This document shows positions 34,641 through 45,982 of a DNA stretch of 64,000 nt, one piece after another. The notes under the pieces are model-generated. The model saw only the letters and a list, made by a program, of their open reading frames with translations. It was not told where the DNA came from and made no database searches. The stretch's first letter is position 1; every line of letters starts with the position of its first letter. Position numbers and translations under genes: made by a program. The DNA comes from Buddleja alternifolia (lineage: Eukaryota > Streptophyta > Magnoliopsida > Lamiales > Scrophulariaceae): positions 20,599,101-20,663,100 of the forward strand of contig CM033396.1 of the NCBI GenBank assembly GCA_019426215.1, given 5' to 3'.

Positions 34641-35860
34641 ACCTTCGATTTGATCTTATTTAGGATGCGAAAACTCTTTCCATTCTTGGCTGTGGGATCC
34701 ATTATTATGAATGAAACATTTTGAACCAAATACATGAAAATATGAAACGTTAGGCTTACATCCCTTCCACAACTCATATGGAGTCTTCTCATGTTGTTTG
34801 TTGATCATACACCGGTTCTAAGTGTAGCAAGCGGTGTTGATGACTTCGGCCCAAAACCTTTGAGGCAGCTTAGATTCTGCAAGCATCGTCCTAGCGGTTT
34901 CTTTAAGCGTTCTGTTCCGTCGCTCAGCAACTCTATTTTGTTGAGGTGTTTTAGGAGCAGAATACTCATGAAGTATTCCAAAATCTGTACAAAACTTCTC
35001 AACAAATTGGTTAGTAAATTCAGTTCCTCTATTGCTTCTAATTCTCGTCACCTTTAGATCTTTTGAATTTTGCAGTTGACGGCTTAGCGCTGTGAGCTTG
35101 ACACTAGTTTCATCTTTGGTCGCTAGAAATTCTACCCATGTATAGTGAGAGAAATTATCAACTATTACTAGCGAGTACTTTTTACCACTAACACTCATGA
35201 TTTGAATAGGACCAAACAAATCTAGATGCAATAGTTCAAGGACTCTAGAAGTAGATAGACATGGTTTCTTCTTGAAAGATGATTTAACTTGTTTACCCAT
35301 TTAACACGCATCACATAAGCGATTCTTTTGAAAGGAACCTTTAGGTAATCCCTCTACTAGATTTAGTGATATTAATTGAGAGATTGCCTTAAAGTTGAGG
35401 TGATTCATTTTTCTATGCCATAACCAACCCAATTCATTTTGACTTTTAGCAACAAAGCATGTGGGGTTGTTATCAAATGTAGAATCCCAATCCACTAATA
35501 CACATTATTTGTTCTTTTTCCTCTTAATTTAGTAGACTTAGTCTAAGCGTTGTTGACATAGCAGAAGTCGCTTGAAAATTTAACATCAAAGCCTTTATCA
35601 CAAAATTGACTAATGCTCAACAAATTATGCTTAAGACCCTCAACATAATATACATCACTGATCATGATCTTCCCCCTATGCATGATACCTATACCTTTGG
35701 TTTTACCTTTAGAGTTATCATCGAATATAACTTGAGGACCGTTGGTTGCACGATAGTTGATCAAGAGATCCTTTGAGCCAGTCATGTGCCTTGACGACCC
35801 ACTATCGATGTACCAAACTGAAGTATCGGTGCTGGCTCTAGGTACCTGCATTAAGGATAG
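34640..35860 (-). pseudogene. pol: Element C pol: protease and integrase, interrupted
   Basis: Protease active site YIDSGSSRHMTG near 35800. The pre-integrase zinc module (HRKMNHLNF, CDAC) follows, then the integrase core (LLHLDLFGP, RSNRGTEF, QQNRVAERRNRT). The second catalytic aspartate of the triad reads N here (SNRGTEF versus SDHGTEF in B), a G-to-A change in element sense. Breaks compared with B are a stop and frameshift at 35496-35545, a stop in place of glutamine before MGKQV (35298-35300), another in place of glutamine in CYT*NRCMIN (34815-34817), and a deletion near 34690 that removes the segment between NNGS and KNGK. Confidence 0.87.
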
Positions 35861-35862
35861 TT

Positions 35863-38085
35863 CTAATTCTTCTTAGGTACCCATGTGCTCTTGGGTCCTT
35901 CGATGTTAGTAACCTTGTTTTGAATTAAAACTTTAGGAACCCATATTTGCCTTGTCTTCATTACAGGAAGATTGGCCTTCTTGGGTTTTGGTTTGTGTTG
36001 TGTGTGCTTTTTAGGTGTATAGTAATATCCTTTATTATAATAGTAATCATAATCATAGTCATAATCATAATCATAATCATCATAGTATCGATAATATGAT
36101 CTTGACTGTCTTGGATATTGACGCTGGTATTTCCTTGGCGCTGGATTGGGTTGCACTTTTGGTGCTAAACGCTTAGCGCTTGATTCACAGTGTTCAGGCT
36201 TACCTTTAACCTTTTGAGCGTTTGGATGAACCCATTTTTGTGAATCATTTGTTTTAGCCTTACCCTTGCCTGAGTCAGCTTTGACTTTCTCATTTGGCCT
36301 CGTACCATTGTCGCTAGGTTCATTTAGCGTTTGAATTTGTGAACCTTTCTCAACAAAGAGAACACCTTTTCCTTTGTTATTTGCGGTAACATTAGATTTA
36401 TTTGGTTGTTTACCGAATTTATTGTATCTTAAACCGGTCTTTTCACCATATAGTCTAGTTACCTCAGTCACATTATCCAACTTTCTAGAAGCTTTTGATA
36501 ATGATGAGATGAGCTGCTCTGATTTAGCAAGTCTAGCGATCAGATCAGCTTCTCTCTTGACTATTATATCAAGATCGTTTTTCAATTGAATAATCTCACT
36601 CTCAACTGATTGGTTCTTCTCAATGCATTGTTTTTGAACTTTCAACTCTGCTTTGAGCGTTACTTTATCTCTTGTGAGTGATGAGATAATAGCGAGATCG
36701 TTTTGATATATTTTGGCAGCCTCTTGACAATCTTTATAATATTCATTAACTTTGTCAAGTAATTCATCATAAGAAAGAGGATGAGATAATTCATTGGTTA
36801 CCTCTGGTAGCGATTTGTCAGACGCTTCATCATCTCTTGCCATGAAACAAATCAACGCTAAGTCACTTGTAGGCTCCTCATCACTACTTTCATCTGATGA
36901 TTCCAAGTCCTCTTCAGGTGCGGAGAATGGTTCGGATTCGGCTAGCAAACCTTGTTGACGAAGGTTGCTCCTGAATTGGTTTCTATCCACATAGTCTTGC
37001 CTTGTGGGCTTAGACACATTTGGATAAGAGCAATTTACCTGGTAGTGCCCTGGTTTCCTGCAATTATAACACAAATTAGTTTTCATTTTCTGTTCAGCGG
37101 ATAATCGCTTTGATCCAACCGGCGCTGAGAGATTCTGAGTAGGCGATGGAGGCGCTTGATATGGAACTGGCATTACTGGTTGAGGTGCGGAGTACACTGG
37201 CGCTTGATACTGAGGCGCTGGTGCTGGGGGAGGAGTTTGAAATGAAGTTTGTCCAATAGGATTTCTCTTTTCATATCTTAGAAATTTCTTGAATTTCTTG
37301 ACTAATAAGGCCATTTCCTTTTCTTCATTTGATTCCACTGGTTTAACCTCACTAACCGCTTTACCCTTATTTTTGGTGGTAGCGATTAATGCTCCTGATT
37401 CAGTCACTGAAGTTGTTGTGTCGCTGACTTCACCTAACTTGAATTCGAATGCTTTTAACTCTGAAAACACATGTTTTGGAGTAAGAGTCTCCAAGGTCTG
37501 TGATTCTCTCATAGCAACAGTCTTAATCAAATATTTACTTGGAAGACTTCTGAAAATCTTATTGACCATTTCCTTGTTGGTCAATTCTTTATCTAATGAC
37601 GCTAACTCGGTAATGAGCAAAGTGAATCTTGCGTCCAATTGTTCTAGCGTCTCACTGGGCTGCATTTTGAAATGCTTGAATCTTTGCATGGCTATGGAGA
37701 GCTTGTTTTCCTTCATTTGTGCTGAACCTTCACATACTATAGCCAATTTATCCCATATTTCTTTGGAAGTCTTACAATGTTTGATCTTGTTGAACAATGC
37801 ATCGTTATCTCCTAACGCTGAGTAAAGTGCACTTCGTCCAACATTATCCAGATTAGCTCTTTTTCTATCCTCTGGCGTCCATTCTAACTTAGGTTTCTCG
37901 ACATAACCATCTGGAGTGGCTTCATCAGCTCCAGGTGCTCGAGTTATTACTTTCATGATCTTAATGGGGCCATCTGAAATTACATCACACATTTCATTAT
38001 CGCAAGAACATAAGTATGCGAATGCTCTAAGTTTCCAAGAATCATAATTTGATTATACCAACTTAGGCATTTTGTTAAAAGCCAT
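35863..38085 (-). pseudogene. gag: Element C gag, nearly intact
   Basis: The gene starts at the ATG at 38083-38085 (MAFNKMPKLV), paralleling B. An in-frame TAA at codon 11 (38053-38055) is the only stop before the end at 35863, so about 741 codons are otherwise open. Domains are the UBN2-type capsid region (TSKEIWDKLAIV, SLPSKYLIKT), a Pro/Gln-rich linker, a CCHC knuckle (CYNCRKPGHYQVNC), an acidic Ser/Glu stretch, a coiled coil (ADLIARLAKSEQLISSLSK), a basic region and an unusual Tyr-Asp repeat (36016-36107) before the C-terminus. The first stop after the knuckle is at the true end of gag, just before the protease frame. Confidence 0.9.
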
Positions 38086-38183
38086 GATGAGATATAAGAG
38101 AAAATAAAAGCGATTAGGTTTTTAGAAAAAATGGATCTAAACAAGCAATTACGCTCGAAAACGCTTAGGTTTCTACTTCAACC

Positions 38184-38195
38184 ACTCTGATACCA
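38184..38195 (-). other. Element C primer binding site (initiator tRNA-Met)
   Basis: The minus strand reads TGGTATCAGAGT two bases inside the right LTR. The last base differs from the canonical C. Confidence 0.9.
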
Positions 38196-38197
38196 CT

Positions 38198-39727
38198 TGG
38201 TGGTCCCAAGTGGCATACGAAAGGGTCTAGAAAGGGAGGGGGGTTTGAATAGATCCTAAAGTCTTTTTTGACTTCAAAAATTTTGTATCACTTTAAAGGT
38301 TTGAACGCTTGGATAACTGAGCGCTTGGGTCAGACGCTTCCGGAAAGTTAACTTAGACTTAGTGATTTTAGCAGTTTACCAAAGTAGGGCAACGCTTAGA
38401 TCGCTTAATCAGGGTTAGCACAACGGAAATGAGTTTTAGCGTTCTTTTAGTTAATTTAATCGCTTTGCACTTTAACTTGTCTCTTTCAAAGATAAATGAT
38501 GTAATAAAAATAATAATACAGTAAAGATAAATAACACAAGATGTATAAGGTTCACTGGGTGGTGTAATCCCAGCTACGTCCTTCTTCTCCTTTTTCACTC
38601 GAAGGAATTTACTAGGTTGATTTTCAAAGAATCACACACAATCTTCTACAAGATAGTAAAGGGTGAAAATGATCTTGGGCTCCTTGATCACACAGACTTC
38701 AGCACCAATGAAGATCGTCTTCTTCAAGCTTCTCTCACTCAGAAATACTACCTGAAAGGGTTCAACAACTTTTCTCACTCAGATGAAAGGTTGAGGTTTG
38801 TCACTAGGGTTTTGTTTGTTTTTGAAAAGATCAAACAACTTGGAATATCTCAGTTTGAATTTGGGTTTCTTCTTTGGAAGATGTTTGAGATATTTGTGAC
38901 TGTCTGGAATGTAGATAAAAAGCTTGAAAGATTTGGCTATGGAGTTTCTAAGCTTTTTCCCAGAAAATGTACGTAAGATTTTTGGCGATAATTTCTGTTC
39001 TTCTTTTTCGTACGTATCTTGTGTATCTTGTATATGTTTTTTAGGGTTTGCTGGGGTAAGGTATTTATAGGCAAATTCTTGGGATCTGTCCATTGGACAC
39101 ATGTAGGAGCGTGTCTTTCATGCAGCACGTGAGTTTACCTAAAGTCTGACATTCCTGAAAATTCGCTGAAGCCGATTGGACGGGAGCAGCTGAAACTCTG
39201 AAATTTCTGACAGTCTGGTCAAAAGGTGGCTTGTCCACAAGTCACATTAGCTTATCACATTTAATGCTCTTATCAAGCATTTAATGCAATTTGAATTTAT
39301 TTCCCGTTGGAAATAAATGTCCGTTGAATGATTGCATTTAAGTCTTTCATAACTTGAGGATTTATTTCAGGTGAATCTAACATAAGTCGCTTGAGAGATA
39401 TTGAGCGCTTCATCCATAAGTCCTGAAATGAGGTCTTTTAGCGTTTGACGGACGCTAAGAAGAAAATCTTTATCTCTGGTTGACTTCAGACGCTGGTCTT
39501 CAACTTTTTCTCTAATAGACTCAACTAGAATTCTACTAGCGATTCAGTCACTAGGACTTAATCTAAATTCTATAAAGATAAAAATTACAAGCCTAAAAAA
39601 TAAATTACAACTTTCAAACGCTTATACATCAATCTATGAAAAATGGAAACTTACATTGTATGTTTGGGGTCTAACATTAAATCCTATCTTGTCATCATCA
39701 AAACATCTAACATGAAATTTTCTAACA
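38198..39727 (-). repeat. Element C right LTR (5' LTR in element sense)
   Basis: 1,530 bp, a direct repeat of 25410-27162 but with a single copy of the 230 bp unit. It is followed by the second ATATT target copy. Confidence 0.92.
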
Positions 39728-40359
39728 ATATTACTCATTGGGAATGACATGGGAATGCTCACCACAACCAAGAAGTGGCTTTCGAGTACATTCTCCATGA
39801 AAGACTTGGGAGAAGCGACCTTTATTCTAGGGATTCGGATCTATAGAGATCGAACCAAAAGAATGATAGGACTTTCTCAATCCCTTTACTTAGAAAAGGT
39901 CCTAAAAAGGTATAGGATGGAAGATTCTAAGAAAGGGTTCCTACCAATGAGACATGGGATACATCTTTCAAAATCTATGTGTTCTCAAAGTGAGGAAGAT
40001 AGAAAAGAAATGAACATTATACCCTATGCGTCTGCTGTGGGCAGCTTGATGTACGCGAGGCTGTGTACTAGACCCGACATTGCTTATGCTGTGAGCGTTG
40101 TTAGTCGATTTCAAGCAAACCCTGGTAAAGAACATTGGATAGTTGTGAAGAATATCCTAAAGTATCTGAAAAGAACTAAGTATATGATTCTCACCTATGG
40201 AAGTGGTGACCTGAGGGTGGACGGGTACACTGATTTGGATTTCCAATTTGATGTTGATGACCGGAAATCCACCTCGGGATTTGTATTTACTCTAAATGGT
40301 GGAGCGGTGACTTGGAAAAGTTCCAAGCAAAGCACAACCGCAAACTTCACCACAGAGGC
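39728..40359 (+). pseudogene. pol: Element A pol: reverse transcriptase C-terminal part and start of RNase H
   Basis: It resumes immediately after YVDDI. The first codons complete the active-site loop, followed by FSMKDLGEATFILGIRIYRD, the connection region (ASAVGSLMYARLCTRPDIAY) and the RNase H opening (DGYTDLDFQFDVDDRKSTSG, WKSSKQSTTANFTTEA). It is cut at 40359 by element D within the TEAEY motif of RNase H. The stretch is open, so decay in A is uneven. Confidence 0.9.
40355..40359. repeat. Target site duplication of element D, left copy (GAGGC)
   Basis: GAGGC precedes the TGACACGC end of element D and recurs at 53331-53335. Excising D restores the RNase H frame. Confidence 0.94.
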
Positions 40360-42026
40360 TGACACGCTAAAAGCTAACGTGCTATGATAGCAAGTGCACT
40401 AGACGTGTGTAGTAATAAGTGGACAAAAAGTCCGGGTTGTCGAACCACAAGGACTTGAATTCTAGTTAATGATTTTCGATAAAAGATAAGACAATTAAAG
40501 TAAAGTGCAAGAAAAAGATTAAACAAACGAAGAACCAAAGAGAAACGTACTATAGATTTAATCTCACGTATGATAAAATGACTAAGGCACATGCTACAAC
40601 CGAATCTACTCGTCAATATATATGAGCTACTCTTCGAATTATTAGACTCCTATTGCTTTGGTGGAAACTCCTAAATTAACTATTACCCGATGTCTCGGCA
40701 CATAATAATCCTATGATTAATTGACGGTTCTCTAAATATGTCTATCCGAGAATCTAATCAAAAATCACGCATTAACGTTCTAGAGCTTCCCCGAACGAAT
40801 CCGGCTAACAACACCCGGGAATCTTTACCTATTTCTAGGGCAATCCCTCATTTGTTTCGGATGATGTGTTAATTCTCTTGCACCCTAATCTATTTTCTCT
40901 CGAATAACTAGATTAGGCAAGATAGCAAGCATATGGTGATCAAACACATGATTGGAATAAAAGCATAGAATTAACACACAAAGCAATAGGAGAATTAATA
41001 CAAAGAGCAACTTCACATATATTGATTCATAAATTTGGCCTTCACATGGCCTTAGTTCTACAATATTAGCCTCTCATCAAAGCCTTAAGAAAATCTAATA
41101 CAAACATATACATACTCATGGAAATAAACATGTAAATGCAAATAATTAAAACTCCCTCAATTGATTGATGATGGATCTTTGCTCTTGATCTTCAATCCTT
41201 AGCTCCTCTCTCTTTGTTCCCCTCCAAAAGTGATCAAGAATGGTGATGAATGATGATGAGTGAAAAGTGATGGCCAAAATGCCTCTCTCTCTCTCCTCCT
41301 CCCCAATGTATCGGTCAATTGTGCTCAAAAATGCCTTAAGAAGACCACAACAAATCAGCTCCTAGTGTGTGTCCCCCCTAGTGTGTCCTCCACTACTCTT
41401 AAAGTGAGTAGTATAAAATTCCCTAAAGTAGATCTATTAAGAAACATACTTATGACATCCCTCTCATACATGTGATGACCTCTTGGCTTTAAATGTTCCA
41501 TTCCCCCATCAAATGATGATCTTTTGGCTGAAAAGAATCTCAATTCGGGTGTGGACACGCCTAGGCGTGGCATTACGGCGCTTGGGCGCGGGATTCAGAA
41601 TGCTGAAATTAAATGCAATGTATCCTGTGCAGCAATCGTATTTCATTCATAACTTTCTCCACGAAACTCCGATTTGGATGATTCAAGTCCTCATTTGAAG
41701 CTAACACATAGTTCTACAACATTGTAGAAGGGAACTTCATCCAATTCGGCCTCTAAACATACGGAAATAGCACTCGAACGTAGAAAGTGGTGTAGATACG
41801 GCGCCCGGGCGTGGGCAAGATGGCGCCTAGGCGTAGGGGTGCGTAGCAATTTGGCCTAAACTTGTTTTATACGTCATTTTTCATCCCGTTCTTTGATTGT
41901 ATCCATTTAAGACCTGAAATCACTTAATGCACGAATTAAACGCACATGTGGCAAGAATCAAGCGATAAATGAACCTAAGACATAAACGCAAAGGGGCTTA
42001 AAAACACGTAAAAATGCCTCTTATCA
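40360..42026 (-). repeat. Element D left LTR (3' LTR in element sense)
   Basis: 1,667 bp from TGACACGC to CTTATCA, a direct repeat of 51666-53330. It contains two GC-rich boxes of the GCGCCTAGGCGC type (41562-41587, 41799-41832). Confidence 0.94.
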
Positions 42027-43661
42027 ACACCCCCACACTTATCAATTGATCGTCCTCGAGCAATAAGAGTTTTAAGATAAGGAAACATCATCAATCAAAG
42101 AGAGAAACAAAAAGAAAACTACCTAACTCACTTTCGTGGAGTAAACGGTTGCATTTAGCGAATGCAACAAGCCTTTGAACCTTTTAGTTACCTCAAAGGA
42201 CGAGTTATAGTCTCGTGAGGGTTTGCAGACGATATACCCACAAAATCGAAAGATTTTCAACCCCGATCACTCAACGTAAATTACAATGATTAATAGCACA
42301 CAATGGTATGAATTCATCTGTTTAAGCTCATATTACAAATATATACACATCACACATTTGCTCATGTTACGCCTTAACATTGAAAAGATCATCCTAAGGG
42401 TGTAGTGTAATAAATCTCAAGTATTATAGTCAAGTGGCATTCTTACCACTTTTCAAACATTAACCCCATATTTATCAACTTTTGATTATTCACATGGTAC
42501 GAGAATTGAATACAACTTCATAGCCACTTAAAAATTCATCACTTCATTCCACTTTCGGATTTATCTTATGCACTTTCAACTCGAAACATTAGAGGCTAGA
42601 CCATGTGCAATGTTTGATCCTCTTAGGCTTTCTATGACACCCGTGTAACGAGTTTTAGGCCAATAACTCCTAAACCAGATGGCTTTAGGGTATCAAATGT
42701 GGAGACACTCCTAAGGGCTTAATCGCTCGAGTGTCAAAGGCCACAAAATCAAACTAGGTCCTTATTCACTTAACACTTGCATTGGCTTGAGCTTAGCTCA
42801 AATTAGCAAAATAGTACAGTATTCTAGGCATGGTGCTCTTCGCCCCCAGTATCTATTAAACCTGACTTTTTCAGTCATACCAATGTTCAACCTCTTTTTA
42901 TTATTATTAAGCACACGAAGTTAACGTTCTCAACTCATAACACATGTGAAAATTCTAAGTTGATATTTCCGGGATCAAGCCTTTAAGTGTTTCAAAATGA
43001 TTGCCCACTCAACTCCTCTACCTTCGATTTAGGTGCATATGTGAATCATCTTAAGGTTAATCTAGTCTAGTTAGGATCCCATAAGCAAGGAACGATGTGT
43101 ATAGCCATTAAAAACCAAATTGATAGAGAAAACATACCATGTATTCAAATTAACCATACTCAATGCCTCAAGTGAAGGGTTGAAATTCTATCCAAAAAAA
43201 AAAATACTAATTAAAATTGCACACATTTCTCATGTAGAGGTACAGCACCCCCCAAACTTGGACCGAAATATGTAAAACATGAATCAACATGACTATAATG
43301 GATCTAGTATACCCCCCCACACTTATTATGAACATTGTCCTCAATGTTTGAAAAAAAAGAAGGGCAAAGTACACGTCACCATGGGGAAGCTGAAAAGCAA
43401 ACCCGAGTCCACTTAAGGCAATCAAGTCCACGGATGGCAATCACTGTGTCGATCACTACATAGGTAAAAAAAATGCTAGCCATACAGAGCATCAAACATT
43501 GGATAGAATAGAATAAAACAAAACGAGATAAACAAAAAATGAGAAACATGCATGGAAAGAAAACATCAAGCATCCAAACATAAAACATAAAATATCCAAC
43601 AACCCAACAAAAGATATCCAAAAACAAAAAGAAACATGCATGGAAATAAAACAAGATAAGC
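42027..43661 (-). other. Element D 3' untranslated region with polypurine tract
   Basis: It starts next to the LTR with the purine tract (minus strand AGTGTGGGGGTGT, 42027-42039). No ORF similar to a known protein is present. Most of it is matched in reverse orientation by 61080-62466 of element F, so it is a conserved non-coding part of this Athila family. A highly hydrophobic reading frame at 43376-43726 is discussed in the findings. Confidence 0.8.
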
Positions 43662-44968
43662 CTAATCGGTGGTGCCAAAACGGTCAATGTAATCCTCATC
43701 CGCTCCGCCGAGATCATCCAAATCAATCAACGGGCTACCCTCATCATTATGAGCCTCATCATCACCTCCTTCAGGAACGAGAGCACCTGACTCGTGCATA
43801 TCTGCGGGCTGCTGAGGCGGGGGGAGCGGGTAAGGTGGAGGAGCAGAATAATCAAACGGCCCCCAACCGACAAACGCATCATGCTCTACAAAAAGCTGAC
43901 GGAAATAAGCACAAGTGTCGGACATGACCACCCTCATCTCATCTCGCAACTCATCCCTCAATTCATCCTTTAATTGTCTAATGGTGGCGGCATCCATAGG
44001 TGGAAACTGTGGGGAGCTAGTAGACCGGGATGAAGACGGGCGAGGCCTCTTGGAAGTAGCTGGTGGTGGAGGAGCCTGGGAGTCGTCATCTACCACGGTG
44101 AGATAAGAACCAGGAAGCTCAGTACGCTCCATAGGAAATGTGGGAACCTTAGCCGCCTTGCATAAAGCTGTGATCAGTGACGGGAGAATGATGGGAATCT
44201 TCCGAGTGGGACCTTCTCCCTTTTGCTTAGCCAATTCTTTGTTAATCAACGGCCCTAACTCATTCTTCAACTTCCTAAAGTGGTCCGTCAAAGACTTGTG
44301 GATTACCCGGGCAAAGTCCACAGCTTTCTTGGACATAATAGCGTAGATGAGGGTGGCCCGTTCCTTGTTTGCCTCTGATCGATTGGTACTCGGTATTAAA
44401 TTGAATCGGATGAAGTCGAGCCAGAAAGCAGCCTCGGGTAATAGAGCCCTACGGGGGACATGAGCTTCTCCGGGTACCCATTCCCACCCTTCTCGGCCAA
44501 TAACCCGCAAAATATCCGACAGGCTAACTCGGAGGCGCCCTGCATTGTAAAGAGTGGTGAACTCGCATGTCTGAGGGGTCGGGGTGCCTATGCTCTCCCT
44601 AATCTGTCTCAACTCATAATTGACATGTTTGCCCCGGACCAAAAGGGTAGTCCCCAGCCATCCTCGTGTCTCAATCTCATCATAAACCCCGGAGCTGAAG
44701 AATTCCAGACCCAAGGAAGATGAATGGCCTCGGGCTTTTGACAGAAAAACTGTAAGCGATGAAACTGTATCAATTCGTGCACAGAGGGCTGTCCCCGGGT
44801 GGTTAAATAGTGCTCCTTAATAAGGGTGCGGGGGGTGCTCAAACTCTGACACATAATTTGGACTTGGGGGTTTTCAAAACGGGTATTATCGGGAGTCTCG
44901 GGCTCATTAGAGGAACCCTCACCCACTTTTTTCTTACCCTTGGACGGTCTGTTGGTAGTTCTCGTCAT
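43662..44968 (-). pseudogene. Element D accessory (env-position) ORF, putative plant transposon protein domain
   Basis: The start is the ATG at 44966-44968 (MTRTTNRPSKGKKK), the stop is at 43662. It belongs to the accessory ORF that Athila elements carry after integrase, often called env-like. The N-terminus is basic and low-complexity. The middle is an alpha-helical domain (VHELIQFHRLQFF, EAAFWLDFIRFNLIP, RATLIYAIMSKKAVDFARVI), the putative plant transposon protein domain. The C-terminus is Pro/Ser-rich, then a charged helix (RQLKDELRDELRDEM) and an acidic tail. A one-base frameshift near 44705 splits it into 44609-44980 and 43662-44714. No signal peptide is seen. About 1 kb separates it from integrase. 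Confidence 0.82.
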
Positions 44969-45982
44969 TTGCAACAACAATGATCAACTTCTCAACTACT
45001 CAAATCAACCCAAATGCAACCAACCCAATACAACAATCGTCAACGCCCAACAACACACCAAAATCAGAGAGCAACCCACAATCTAGCAACAATCCACGGA
45101 TTTAACCGATTCCTCAATTCTTTAAGCAATAATCCACAATTTAATCAACAAAATAGCATCCAATTTCAACAACAACAACCCACAAATTCAATTTCAACCC
45201 ACAAATTGATAACAATAGATCATCCAATTCAACAACAACCCTCAAATTTATTTTTTTTTTACGATCCACAAATTCAATAGAAGTCCTCAAAAAAAATTCA
45301 ATCCACAATCGGACGAAGCCCCAAATAATCCTCAAAATATAATGTAAGGCTCCTACTCGTCGTCTATGAATCGGAAATGGAAGAAGGGTAAAGCCAAAAC
45401 TCACCTTTTTCCCCAAAATTTTCGCACCGAGTTGGATGTGAAGGAGGAGTCGCTGTGCAGCGAGTGATGTTGATGGAAAATGGCGGTGAAACACGGTGGA
45501 GATGGCCGGAAAAGGTGAGAGTGTCGCCGGAAATCGCTTGGGAGAGGAGTTGTGAAGAGTTTGTGAAGAATTTTGACCGTTTGACCCACAAATTTGTTTA
45601 AATCAGAAACGGGCGCCTAGGCGCGCGTGTTTGGGCGCCTAGGCGCGCGACACAGCGTACCTGGAATTTTTTACTTGTAATGCCCGCGCCTAGGCGGGCG
45701 TTGTTTCGGCGCTTGGGCGCCCCTTTCAGAACCGGGCGCCTAGGCGCCTGTTTTCTCGGCGCTTGGGCGCCCCGTTCAGAAAATTTTTGTAAAGAATTTC
45801 ATTTCCTGTTTCAAAAGGGAAGAGACAAAACACTTAAAACACAAACTAACAAAGATGTAAGACTAGAAAATAAAGCAACAAACGGGATAATAAGGGAAAA
45901 AGAAAAGGAAACGGAAAGAAAACATGGGTTGCCTCCCAAGAAGCGCTAGTTTAGAGTCATTAGCTCGACTGAAAGCGAAGAA
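44969..45982. other. Element D spacer between integrase and accessory ORF, with GC-box cluster
   Basis: No credible ORF. CAA-rich low-complexity DNA lies at 45010-45260. A cluster of GC-rich boxes (variants of GCGCCTAGGCGC and GCGCTTGGGCGC, about eight units) lies at 45605-45778, many separated by TTCAGAA. The stretch may hold the promoter or splice acceptor for the accessory ORF. Confidence 0.75.

Larger units (their letters stand above)
25410..39727 (-). mobile_element. Element C: Sirevirus-like Ty1/copia retrotransposon with spliced accessory gene
   Basis: A complete minus-strand element of 14,318 bp and close relative of B. It has long terminal repeats (TGGTGG to CTAACA), ATATT duplications, a Met-tRNA primer site (38184-38195) and a polypurine tract (27163-27177). 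Its coding capacity is better kept than B's: gag is open apart from one early stop, RT-RNase H is open for 709 codons, and the accessory gene has three in-frame stops. The larger left LTR reflects an internal 230 bp tandem duplication missing from the right LTR. Confidence 0.93.

Noticed and set aside
37289..37825. Plus-strand 178-codon ORF opposite C's gag (and 17477-17938 opposite B's gag)
   Set aside because: It mirrors the coding strand of gag. Similar antisense frames in both elements reflect gag conservation, and the frames are not kept at the same limits.
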